Shown: positions 8,040 to 16,292 of the stretch, piece after piece | Layout: the number at the start of each line of letters is the position of its first letter | How positions within the stretch are numbered: the stretch's first letter is position 1 | Source: an uncultured Acidobacteriaceae bacterium | Lineage (GTDB): Bacteria; Acidobacteriota; Terriglobia; Terriglobales; Acidobacteriaceae | Reading direction: 5' to 3' | DNA length: 64,000 bases | Assembly (NCBI GenBank): GCA_937879855.1 | Contig: CALFMO010000004.1 | Location: forward strand, 62,001-126,000 | Translations under genes and position numbers: made by a program | The notes under the pieces: generated by a model | Databases searched by the model: none | Seen by the model: only the letters and a program-made list of their open reading frames with translations | What the model was told of the DNA's origin: nothing

Positions 8040-9221
8040 TTACCCCTGCACAACACGAGTCAGCCGGCCATTCTTGAGGACAAATCGATCGCTGCGCCAC
8101 GTTACCGTGTGCCCTGCGAAACTCGCAATCCACACTCCGACTGCAACTAGATCCCGAATCGGCAAGAGCCACAAGTTTCGCAGCAAGCCCCCATCTTCCA
8201 ACACCAATTTGCCAACGACAATCGCGACGGCAAGACGCAATAGAGCTGTCGCTCCGAGCACCACCCACGACCACGCAACCGCGCCGCTCGAGATCACCGT
8301 GAGCAATGCCCACATCAATCCGTAAGTTGACACCAGCCCGATGTAGCCTCCGGCTCGCGAGTCCCGCACGCCCCGAGCCCAGCGCAATTGGTGGGCCAGG
8401 AAACTTTCCAGATCGTAGGCTGGAAGATGGGTCTCAACCACCACATCTGCGAGCAGAACTCCCAAGCCCAGGTTCGCAAATCTCCGGCCAAGTTCGTAGT
8501 CGTCGGCGAGAAAATCAACAATCGATCGGAACCCCCCGATTCGCTCCAAGTCAGCTCGCCGGAATGCAAGCGTCGAACCGAGTCCGAACCGCAGTCCACC
8601 CTCCAGTTGACGTGCAACCAGAACACCAGCGCAGAAATCTGTGCTGATGCCGAGAGACTCCAATTTTGAGCCGAAGGTAGGCGCCGCAACGCCCCGATAC
8701 AGACAAGTCACCATTCCCACCCGCTCGTCCGCTAACGGTGCGATGACCCGGCGCAGATAATCTTTTTCAACGCGAATGTCGCTGTCGTTGACCAGCAAGT
8801 AATGATAGCGAGCCGTGGGCAACATCTGCTCGAGATTGCTGACTTTCACGTTAGGGCCGAGTTGGTTGGGACAAAGAACCAGCCGGATCATACGGTCGGG
8901 AAATTCGCGCTGTAGTTGCTGCACGCTGGCGATGGCAGGGTCTTCAGGATCGCTCACGCCAAAAATAATTTCGTACTCTGGATAGTCCTGCAGGCAATGG
9001 CTGCGAAAGCTTTCATAAATGTCAGGATCCGTGCCCTTCAGTGGCTTGAGGATAGAGACAGCCGGCAAAGATAAAGCCTGTGTGGAGCGGGCGCCCTCGC
9101 CCGCTTTGCGCGCGCGGAGAAACACGGCCGCACTCCATAAGCAAATCAAATAGTAGATGGAACTGGAGACACAGCCGAGAATCCCAATCCACTCTAAGAC
9201 TCTGAAGATGATATGAATCAT
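8040..9221 (-). CDS. Family 21 glycosyltransferase, HpnI/ceramide glucosyltransferase-like (paralogue)
   Basis: 393 residues with the same layout as its convergent neighbour: N-terminal helix (about 8-32), VSILKPLKGTDPD, LLVNDSDIRVEKD, FLADDYELGRR, QLRWARGVRDSRAGG and C-terminal hydrophobic helices. The two genes end 9 bp apart. The match through all motifs suggests an old duplication with different lipid or sugar specificity. Residues about 38-49 (KAGEGARSTQAL) lie between the first helix and the catalytic core. They are encoded by a palindromic repeat (9076-9105) that seems to have inserted in frame. Membrane location is likely; the acceptor is unknown. Confidence 0.85.
   Translation of the reverse strand: MIHIIFRVLEWIGILGCVSSSIYYLICLWSAAVFLRARKAGEGARSTQALSLPAVSILKPLKGTDPDIYESFRSHCLQDYPEYEIIFGVSDPEDPAIASVQQLQREFPDRMIRLVLCPNQLGPNVKVSNLEQMLPTARYHYLLVNDSDIRVEKDYLRRVIAPLADERVGMVTCLYRGVAAPTFGSKLESLGISTDFCAGVLVARQLEGGLRFGLGSTLAFRRADLERIGGFRSIVDFLADDYELGRRFANLGLGVLLADVVVETHLPAYDLESFLAHQLRWARGVRDSRAGGYIGLVSTYGLMWALLTVISSGAVAWSWVVLGATALLRLAVAIVVGKLVLEDGGLLRNLWLLPIRDLVAVGVWIASFAGHTVTWRSDRFVLKNGRLTRVVQG
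9076..9105. repeat. In-frame palindromic element inside the glycosyltransferase gene
   Basis: AGCGGGCGAGGGCGCCCGCT is a near-perfect palindrome; on the minus strand it is followed by CCACACAGGC. The same 3' flank, CCCACACA(G/A)GC, follows the palindromes inside the molybdopterin oxidoreductase gene. It encodes part of a linker rather than a conserved motif. Confidence 0.65.
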
Positions 9222-9239
9222 GCGCGGACGCAGGCCAGC

Positions 9240-10505
9240 TTATTCGTAACGCAACGACTCGATTGGATCAAGGTTCGCGGCCTTCCATGCCGGATAGATA
9301 CCAAAGACCAGGCCGACAGCGGCGGATGCCGCGAAAGCCACGACGATCCAAAAGACCGACAGGCGCGCCGGCAAAGAAGACCATATCAGAGGCAGGAGCC
9401 AAACAATGAAGGTACCCAGTAGCACGCCGATAATGCCGCCGAGAGCAGTCAGGATAACGGCTTCGATCGTAAACTGGAGAAGGACATCGCCTTTGCGAGC
9501 GCCAATCGCTTTGCGCACTCCGATCTCCCGCGTACGCTCGGTCACCGAAACAAGCATGATGTTCATGACGCCCACGCCGCCCACCATCAACGCCACGCTC
9601 GAGACAGCAAACATAAAAATAAAAAGCATGCTGGTCAATTGGTTCCAAAGATCCGACATCGCGTCCTGAGTAAAGATGGCGAAATTGTCGGCATCCTGGG
9701 GCGGCACTTTGCGGCGCCGGCGCATCACCGCGCGGATTTCATCCTCCGCCCTGGCCATATCTGCGTGGGAAGTTGCCTTAAGGCTGATCCAATAGCCGGT
9801 CCGCTCGATTTCAGGATGCAATTTTTTGAAAGTGCTCAAGGGGAAAAAAACCAGGTTGTCTTCGGGATTTTTGCCGCCGCCAAACGCGCTCTTGCGCTTT
9901 TCGGCAATACCCACGACCGTAAACAACTGTCCATCAATGTTGATTTCCTTGCCTACTCCATTCCCATTCGGAAATAATTCCTCGGCCACATCGGACCCCA
10001 GGACAATCACCGCGGCGCGATGTTCTTCGTCCATTTCGGAGAACCATCGCCCTTGGGTAGGCTGCAAATCAAAAACGTCCTTCCAGGTATAAACGTCGCC
10101 TTCCAAGATTGTGTTTTTGGTCTTGCGACCCTCGTATTTCACCGTATAGGTACCAGTTCCAAACTCTGGCCGCTGATAGCGCAACCCACAGGTCGCGGCC
10201 TTCACGTGCGGAAGTTGGCTGATGGCCTCGTAATCTTCGAAGGTCAATACTTTGCGGGTGCGCATTTCTTCCGTAGGCCGGCTGAAGCTGAAGGGCTGAA
10301 TATGAAACACAAAGATCAGGTCTGAACCCAGACTGCCAATGGACTCCATCACACTGGTATTGAGGCCGCTGACGAAGGAGGAAATTCCGATGACCACGAC
10401 AACGCCAATGACGACGCCCAAAACCGTAAGGGTTGACCGTAGTTTGTTCTCTCGCAACGTGGCCACCGCCATGCTCATTATTTCGCCGTAGTCACGCCGT
10501 TGCAT
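9240..10505 (-). CDS. MacB-like ABC transporter permease
   Basis: 421 residues. An N-terminal helix with the MacB motif STLTVLGVVIGVVVVIGISSF (about 22-45) is followed by a periplasmic MacB_PCD domain (50-280). A C-terminal FtsX domain has four helices and the coupling loop VTERTREIGVRKAIGARKGDV. It ends WKAANLDPIESLRYE, typical of this family. It is the second gene of a two-permease operon, 26 bp after the first. No ATPase or adaptor lies next to the pair, so the partner must be encoded elsewhere. The substrate is unknown; MacB relatives export macrolides, toxins or peptides. Confidence 0.93.
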   Translation of the reverse strand: MQRRDYGEIMSMAVATLRENKLRSTLTVLGVVIGVVVVIGISSFVSGLNTSVMESIGSLGSDLIFVFHIQPFSFSRPTEEMRTRKVLTFEDYEAISQLPHVKAATCGLRYQRPEFGTGTYTVKYEGRKTKNTILEGDVYTWKDVFDLQPTQGRWFSEMDEEHRAAVIVLGSDVAEELFPNGNGVGKEINIDGQLFTVVGIAEKRKSAFGGGKNPEDNLVFFPLSTFKKLHPEIERTGYWISLKATSHADMARAEDEIRAVMRRRRKVPPQDADNFAIFTQDAMSDLWNQLTSMLFIFMFAVSSVALMVGGVGVMNIMLVSVTERTREIGVRKAIGARKGDVLLQFTIEAVILTALGGIIGVLLGTFIVWLLPLIWSSLPARLSVFWIVVAFAASAAVGLVFGIYPAWKAANLDPIESLRYE

Positions 10506-10531
10506 AAGGCCTTTCTTTCCGCAAGCCGTTC

Positions 10532-11761
10532 TTACAATTCGAACCTGAGGGCCACAATCGGATCAAGACGAGCCGCTCTCTTCGCGGGATACACTCCGAA
10601 AAACAAACCCACGCTGGTGGATACCATCAGCGCCGCCATAACCGCCCACAGCGGGACGGATGACGGCATCCCGATGAGAAGAGTAACGCTCTTGGCCAAC
10701 ACAATTCCGCCGACCACTCCCAAAGAACCACCTACCAGCGCCACTGTACTCGATTCAATCAGGAACTGAAGCAGGATATCCTGGCGGCGCGCGCCCATGG
10801 CCTTGCGGATCCCGATCTCCCGCGTTCGCTCGATCACGGCCACCAGCATAATGTTCATGATGACGATGCCCCCTACAACCAGGGCGGTGGCAGCGATGGC
10901 GATCATGGCGATGAAAAACGTCTGAGTCAGGCTTTGCCAGAGGGAGAGAAAGTTCTCGTTCGTCTCGATGGCAAAGCTGTCGGAAGCGCCCGGGGCATCG
11001 TGGCGGCGGGCGCGCAGGATCACCCGAGCCTCATCCATCGCCGCATCCAATTGGCTGCCTACCCCTGCGGCTTTGCCGCAAATTAAAATGCTGGTGTGGG
11101 TGCCGTATTGTTTGAGATAGGCGGTGATGGGAATCATCACATAGTTGTCGCGGCTCTGTCCCAGGGTTGTGCCCTGTTTTTTGCCGATACCGATCACACG
11201 ATAGGTCTGACCGCCGACGTGGATTTCCTTGTCTAACGGGTCTTCCCCTGTAAAAAGATTGTCCACGAGATCGGTGCCAATCACCGCGACCGGGGCGTGG
11301 GTGCTAACGTCAGATTCATTGATCGAGCGCCCCGTACTCAGATCAATATTCAGAATGGCCGGCATCGAAGGGGTCAGTCCCCGTATAAAAGTATTGGTGA
11401 TGGATTGCTGGCCGTACTTCACCTTCCCGGCAAGATTCGTAACCACGGCCCCCAAGTCGGTGCATCTGCGGCAACCTTCGGCGACCGCGTAATAGTCCTC
11501 CAGTTTGATGTCTTTGCGCTTTTCGCCTTCCAGCAGTTGGTCAATATTGGTGATGACCGAGGAGTGTTTGTTGATGATGAAAACATCCGCCCCGAGATTA
11601 AAAACTTTCTCGGCGATATAACGGTTGATCCCACTGACAAAGGTGAGTACCGCAATGACGGCGCCGACGCCGATCACCACGCCCAGCAGAGTCAGCGCCG
11701 AGCGCAGTTTATTCGCCCACAGGGACTGCAGTGCGATACGAATGGCTTCGGCGATGTTCAT
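10532..11761 (-). CDS. MacB-like ABC transporter permease
   Basis: 409 residues with the same architecture as the downstream gene: helix LTLLGVVIGVGAVIAVLTFVSG, a periplasmic domain (about 50-270), then FtsX helices with loop IERTREIGIRKAMGARRQDI, ending KRAARLDPIVALRFEL. The tandem pair probably makes a heterodimeric permease. The upstream region 11762-11900 between this gene and rnpB has imperfect direct repeats (CTTGGGTGTTAGGCATCAGGCG-like runs) and no gene. Confidence in the family is high; function beyond export is not readable. Confidence 0.93.
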   Translation of the reverse strand: MNIAEAIRIALQSLWANKLRSALTLLGVVIGVGAVIAVLTFVSGINRYIAEKVFNLGADVFIINKHSSVITNIDQLLEGEKRKDIKLEDYYAVAEGCRRCTDLGAVVTNLAGKVKYGQQSITNTFIRGLTPSMPAILNIDLSTGRSINESDVSTHAPVAVIGTDLVDNLFTGEDPLDKEIHVGGQTYRVIGIGKKQGTTLGQSRDNYVMIPITAYLKQYGTHTSILICGKAAGVGSQLDAAMDEARVILRARRHDAPGASDSFAIETNENFLSLWQSLTQTFFIAMIAIAATALVVGGIVIMNIMLVAVIERTREIGIRKAMGARRQDILLQFLIESSTVALVGGSLGVVGGIVLAKSVTLLIGMPSSVPLWAVMAALMVSTSVGLFFGVYPAKRAARLDPIVALRFEL

Positions 11762-11941
11762 GGATCAGGTCTTGGGTGTTAGGCATCAGGCGCTGGGACT
11801 TGGCGACCTGGCTTTGGACCAGCCAAACTAAGTCTAACAGGCCCAATTCTTGTGGAACGTGAATAACTCCGCTCGGCTATTCGAAGATTGGGCCGAACGC
11901 ACGACCTAAGACCTAACACCTACGGCCTGACACCCTTCGCT

Positions 11942-11947
11942 TATAAT
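11942..11947 (+). promoter_or_regulatory. Probable -10 box of rnpB
   Basis: TATAAT lies about 6-10 bases before the predicted 5' end of RNase P RNA, as expected for its promoter. The -35 region (about 11919-11924) does not resemble TTGACA. Confidence 0.6.
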
Positions 11948-11952
11948 GGCTC

Positions 11953-12378
11953 TGTAGGCAGCCGGGCCGGACGGTCGCTTTCTGCGTCTTCGGACGCGGG
12001 GAGAGGAAAGTCCGAACTCCGCAGAGCAGTGTGCCGGATAACGTCCGGGAGGGCCCTCGCGCCGGTTTGGGCGGGATCGCTCGACGGAAAGTGCCACAGA
12101 AAACATACCGCCTCAGCCCTTACGGGCCGGGGTAAGGGTGAAAAGGTGCGGTAAGAGCGCACCGCCGCGGCAGTAATGTCGCGGGCAGGGCAAACCCCAC
12201 ACGGAGCAAGACCAAATAGGAAGGAAGTTCGAGACTTCGGTTTCGGACACGTGCCGGCTCGGTGCGTCAAACCTTCGGGTAGGTCGCTAGAGCCGCGCAG
12301 CGATGCGCGGCCCAGAGGAATGGCCGTCCCGCAGGAGCAATCCCGCGGACAGAATTCGGCTTACAGGTCCGGCTGCCT
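11953..12378 (+). ncRNA. rnpB: RNase P RNA, bacterial type A
   Basis: This is the catalytic RNA that trims tRNA 5' leaders. Hallmarks appear in order. The 5' strand GGCAGCCGGGCCGGAC pairs with the 3' end GGTCCGGCTGCC. The P4 core strand GAGAGGAAAGTCCGAACTCC is followed by ACAGAAAACATACCGCC, the GGTAAGGGTGAAAAGGTGCG domain and GGCAAACCCCAC. The 3' conserved block CAGAATTCGGCTTACAG closes P4. The length of about 425 nt fits type A. Ends are set from the terminal pairing and the upstream TATAAT, so they may be off by a few bases. It is transcribed away from the permease pair. Confidence 0.96.
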
Positions 12379-12474
12379 TAATCTACTTTCTCTTCCATTT
12401 CTATTTCCTTCCGCAACCTTCACAAGTGAGCAACGGATTTTGAGCCACTTGCCAGCACGTTTCTTGCGCTCTCT

Positions 12475-12495
12475 GGGTGATTTTGAGAATCACCC
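12475..12495. other. Perfect hairpin downstream of rnpB
   Basis: GGGTGATT and AATCACCC form an 8-bp perfect stem around a TTGAG loop. No T-run follows, so it is not a classical intrinsic terminator. It may still mark the end of the rnpB transcript or be a protein-binding site upstream of the next promoter. Confidence 0.4.
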
Positions 12496-12540
12496 GGTTG
12501 AAGCCGAAATTCAATGCGAACGTTCGCGTGGCCGTCTGGG

Positions 12541-12569
12541 TTGACAAACGGTGCCGTGCAGAGCAGAAT
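12541..12569 (+). promoter_or_regulatory. Sigma70-like promoter for the beta-helix lipoprotein
   Basis: TTGACA (12541-12546), a 17-base spacer and CAGAAT (12564-12569) form a near-consensus promoter. A TGGTATTAT extended -10-like sequence lies 15 bases further on. The predicted transcript would have a leader of about 85 nt before the ATG at 12662. Confidence 0.6.
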
Positions 12570-12661
12570 GCCCTGCTGGTATTATGCCCCAACCTACCCT
12601 TCCTCCCAGGGCGGATGTTTAATCACTGCCAATCTGCTGTTGAGAGTATCAGGAGTGAACC

Positions 12662-14383
12662 ATGTGTAAACCGAAACACGGTTCAGTTGCTCTTTCTACC
12701 GTTGAGGTACTCATAGTTGCAGGATTGGCCGTGGCTCTTCCGGGATGCAGCGGAGGAGGACCGTCAGTTTCACCCCCGCCGCAATCCGTTACAGTTACCG
12801 TCACGTCCGCCGGCTCAAGCGTGCTGCTTGGCAACACGCAGCAGTTCACCGCTACCGTGACGGGTACATCGAACACGGCGGTTGATTGGAGTGTGAACGG
12901 CAATTCAGGCGGGAATTCGACGGTAGGGACAATCTCGAGCACAGGGCTTTATATCGCGCCCAAAGCATTGCCAAGTCCAACCAATCTCACAATTCAGGCT
13001 ACGAGCCAAGCCGATAATTCAGCGAGCGGCCGCGCAGCACTGACCATAACCAGCGACATCAGCGTACGCGTAGCGACAATTCCGTCAGGCATGTCGTCTG
13101 TCTTTCCGGCGGGGACGGTCCAACTCCTTGCCACAATCATCAGTGCCGGACATCCCGACAATACGGTGAACTGGGCCGTTAACGGTGTAGCAAATGGGAA
13201 TACCGCTGTGGGAACGATTGCAGCGACAGGCCCAAATACAGCGTTGTACAACGCGCCTCTGACTGCGCCCAATCCCGATTCGATCAGTATCACGGCAATG
13301 TGCGTGGCTGATTCATCAAAATCTGGAAACCTGTTAGCGACAATCCAGAATTGCACATTGAACGGAACGATTGGATACGTAGCGCCACCCGCTTACGTGC
13401 CGCCCTCGGGTTCCACATGCGACGTCGCTGGCGTGAGCACGCTTAGCAACTGTGTGGCTGCGGTGCGCAGTGGCGCAACCACGAACGTTAGATTTACGTC
13501 GATGGTCAATTGCAGCGGCAATGGTACCTGCCTGGTTGATCTCTCAAACGTACATGGGCCCGTCACGTTTTTTGGGGAACCCGGCATGAATGCGGGGTTC
13601 CTGCGAACCGATACGTATACCTACCCTATCCTGAGTATCAGTGGGGCGAGTGATCTAACCATTGCCAACCTGACATTAGATGAAGGTCCAGACGATCCTG
13701 CGTGCACGCCGGTCCAGGTGAATGGTTCCTACACTTATCCCTGCCGATCTACGATCGAGATCGATCACTCCTCTAACATCCAGTTCGAGCAACTCAGCAT
13801 GCTCCATTCGAAGGATCATGCAATAGCCTTTTCGGCCACACAAGGCATCACCATTAAGGACAGCCAAATTGAGGATGCAGGCGTCTTTGGGATCTGGAGC
13901 GGCTCCAATCCGTCCTCGCTGTCCACGAACGTCTGGATAACAAACAACCTGATCCAGGATGTGAAATCGAATGGAATTTTCCTGAGTTTTACGCAGAACG
14001 CGAACATAGGCGGGAACACTTTGAAGCACAACCATCACGTAGCGTTGTTTAATTCGTGTAATGGTCTGTGTCCAGGGGGGCAGATCGACATGTTAGACAA
14101 TAGCTCGCTACAGATCTACTCGAATCAGATCCTCGATGGTCAGATCGACCTGAACAATGCGACGGGCCAGACAGACGGCATCGAAATCGCCGACCCGAAT
14201 CAGGACGTCAGGATCACGAACAATGAAATTGCGAACAACCTCGGGGCAGGCATCGGGGCAGACCCCGGGACGATCGGGACGAATTTCCAGATCACAGGGA
14301 ATAAGATCTATAACAACGGCAGCGCACTTTACGGACTCACCGGCACCGGGATTGAGGAATTGGGCGATTGCTTCACGCCGTAG
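12662..14383 (+). CDS. Lipoprotein with Ig-like repeats and right-handed beta-helix domain
   Basis: 573 residues. A signal peptide ends in the lipobox ALPGC, and the tail after it is rich in Gly, Ser and Pro. Residues 40-225 hold two similar Ig/BACON-like modules, each with the pattern NTAVDWSVNGNSGGNSTVGTI / NTVNWAVNGVANGNTAVGTI. The C-terminal half (about 290-560) is a parallel beta-helix of the pectate-lyase/NosD type, shown by runs such as SNIQFEQLSMLHSKD, NVWITNNLIQDVKSNGIFL and DVRITNNEIANNLGAGIG. Such proteins often bind or cleave polysaccharide; no catalytic residues are evident. The start has AGGAGTGAACC. It is probably anchored at the cell surface. Confidence 0.85.
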   Translation: MCKPKHGSVALSTVEVLIVAGLAVALPGCSGGGPSVSPPPQSVTVTVTSAGSSVLLGNTQQFTATVTGTSNTAVDWSVNGNSGGNSTVGTISSTGLYIAPKALPSPTNLTIQATSQADNSASGRAALTITSDISVRVATIPSGMSSVFPAGTVQLLATIISAGHPDNTVNWAVNGVANGNTAVGTIAATGPNTALYNAPLTAPNPDSISITAMCVADSSKSGNLLATIQNCTLNGTIGYVAPPAYVPPSGSTCDVAGVSTLSNCVAAVRSGATTNVRFTSMVNCSGNGTCLVDLSNVHGPVTFFGEPGMNAGFLRTDTYTYPILSISGASDLTIANLTLDEGPDDPACTPVQVNGSYTYPCRSTIEIDHSSNIQFEQLSMLHSKDHAIAFSATQGITIKDSQIEDAGVFGIWSGSNPSSLSTNVWITNNLIQDVKSNGIFLSFTQNANIGGNTLKHNHHVALFNSCNGLCPGGQIDMLDNSSLQIYSNQILDGQIDLNNATGQTDGIEIADPNQDVRITNNEIANNLGAGIGADPGTIGTNFQITGNKIYNNGSALYGLTGTGIEELGDCFTP

Positions 14384-14514
14384 TGACCTTCACTCATAGA
14401 CCTGTCGAACCGGATTTCGTGTATCAGAGACACGAAGATCGCGTGCGGACACAAAAGTCCCCCCATCTCAGTCGCACAAAGTGCGACCAAGATGGGGCGC
14501 CAAGCTAAAGCCAA

Positions 14515-16017
14515 CTAGTGTCCCTGAACTGCGGCGACAAGATCGGGCGCAAGAGCGGCCGCGTTGGGTGTGCCTAATCCCGTGACCGCATCCCAGCCTT
14601 GCGAGGCGGAATAACCCGGAATGGTTGGGGCGAATAGCCCGTTGTTGCCCTGTGTTACGTCGAAGAAGTCGGCAGCGTAGCGGATGGGATCGCTGCCGAT
14701 CTTGTACAGGCCCGGGTTAATAAATCCCAGGTCGCTGCCCGAAATCTGATCGGCGATGGCGACCAATCCTGCCCATTGTGGTGTGCTGCAGCTTGTGCCT
14801 CCGACGGTGAACCAGCCAAACGCTCCCAGATAGACGAGAGGTGCCGTTCGCCCGCTCGCCTGATAAGCCACGTCCGGAACCCCGCGCATGTTGGAGTTGG
14901 GGCCGGGCGCGCCGACTGAACTGCCGACGTAAGAACTGCCCGCGGGCAAATTGTTTTGATAGTCAGGACGCGTGAAGAAAATGCTGTAACCGCCGCCTCC
15001 AGCGATCCAGCCGACTTCGGCTTGGCCGGGATGAGCTTGGCAATTGACCGGCGGATCGGTGCTGTCGACGGTTGCGGTAGTTGTATTGGTCGGATCGGTG
15101 CAATGGTATGTTCCGCCCACCGCCGTGACCAGCGGGTCGGAGGCTGGCCAGCCGATACTAGGATAAGGAATCAGTCCGGGATTCTTGACGGGTTCCTTCA
15201 GCACGTTGGCGGAGCCGTTATCGCCGGTCGCGGCCAGAACTGTGACTCCGCCGGCTTGCGCATCCATCAGGGCTTTGCGCAGGTTCAACAGCGATGCGGT
15301 GCCGTTGAACGTGCCCTCTCCGGCACTCAGGCTCATGCTGACTACGTCGGCAAGGTGGTTGTCCACGACGTATTGGACTGCGTTCATCATGGGCGGGAAA
15401 CCTTGTACGCCGAGCGTTTCCGCGGTCGGTGTGGTAACCAGGATGATGTTGGCTCCGGGGGCGGTGGCGTGCGCCCACTCGACGTCTAGCGAGACTTCGA
15501 CAACCCAGCCGAAATGATCCTCCTGGCCGGTGCCGTTATTAGGCGGTTGAGGAAGAGGTGCCGGTGAGCCTTGGACTTGCAAAATGCTGAACGTGGGCAT
15601 ATCGGCTGTGCAGGTAACCCCTGTCTCGCCGCACATCGGCTGCAGCCCAAACGCAGTATCGAAAACGTGAAGATCGTCGGCAATACTGGGACTGCCGAAT
15701 GAGTCAATGATGGCGATCGTCTTTCCCTTGCCAGTCCATCCCGAAGCATAGAGTGGACCGAAGTTGTAGCCTGCGGTCATGGATTGGGGCGTAAAACATC
15801 GTATGCCCCTTGCGAAACAGGCTGACTCGGGTGGCGGAAGGGTTGCGTTTGATATGAGCTGCACCTCCGTTACCGCGGGCACGAACACCGCGCCTCCAGC
15901 AGCACCGCGTATCACGCCATGCCTCGTGGCCAGCGTACTGTGGAGAGTAAGAAGAACTGCTGCTGAGATGACAAGACATGTCATCCCTGTTATGGATAAC
16001 CAGCCACCAGTTTTCAT
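14515..16017 (-). CDS. S53 family peptidase (sedolisin/kumamolisin-like)
   Basis: 500 residues with an N-terminal signal/anchor helix (about 10-28). The sedolisin catalytic set is visible: E174 and D178 in WVVEVSLDVEW, D266 in AATGDNGS and nucleophile S409 in GGTSCSTPQWAG. A C-terminal calcium-site region contains FFDVTQGNN and GWDAVTGLGTP. These are acid-active secreted serine-carboxyl endopeptidases. Only about 60 residues lie between the signal and the catalytic core, so the usual pro-kumamolisin propeptide of about 180 residues is missing or much reduced. The ribosome site GAGGAGG supports the start. It is probably secreted and used in protein scavenging. Confidence 0.9.
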   Translation of the reverse strand: MKTGGWLSITGMTCLVISAAVLLTLHSTLATRHGVIRGAAGGAVFVPAVTEVQLISNATLPPPESACFARGIRCFTPQSMTAGYNFGPLYASGWTGKGKTIAIIDSFGSPSIADDLHVFDTAFGLQPMCGETGVTCTADMPTFSILQVQGSPAPLPQPPNNGTGQEDHFGWVVEVSLDVEWAHATAPGANIILVTTPTAETLGVQGFPPMMNAVQYVVDNHLADVVSMSLSAGEGTFNGTASLLNLRKALMDAQAGGVTVLAATGDNGSANVLKEPVKNPGLIPYPSIGWPASDPLVTAVGGTYHCTDPTNTTTATVDSTDPPVNCQAHPGQAEVGWIAGGGGYSIFFTRPDYQNNLPAGSSYVGSSVGAPGPNSNMRGVPDVAYQASGRTAPLVYLGAFGWFTVGGTSCSTPQWAGLVAIADQISGSDLGFINPGLYKIGSDPIRYAADFFDVTQGNNGLFAPTIPGYSASQGWDAVTGLGTPNAAALAPDLVAAVQGH

Positions 16018-16140
16018 CGGAACCTCCTCACGGGGAATTCAAGATTAGGGCCCTGAGCGCCCGACATTGTACACCCGAAAGGCCCGGCTATCGCGGATTG
16101 CAGCGGCGAAAACCTTGCTTGCGACCCGTTTTTGCTGCGC

Positions 16141-16158
16141 CTGTCCGGTTTCGGACAG
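16141..16158. other. Perfect hairpin in the S53/ADOP intergenic region
   Basis: CTGTCCG-GTTT-CGGACAG is a 7-bp stem with a 4-base loop. It sits about 120 bases upstream of the peptidase start and 135 before the permease start, in a region with no other gene. It could be an operator for either gene. Nothing else is recognised between 16018 and 16292. Confidence 0.4.
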
Positions 16159-16292
16159 AAATAATCACAGGTGGACAGCGCCGGTATTTGTGCTAGCTCG
16201 CCACGCCGCCGTATCGTTTCTTTTCAGTCTCTTAGCCCTTTGATGAAAGGAACGGAAATTGCCAAATGCGGATGAGGTTGGGAGGGGAGTCA

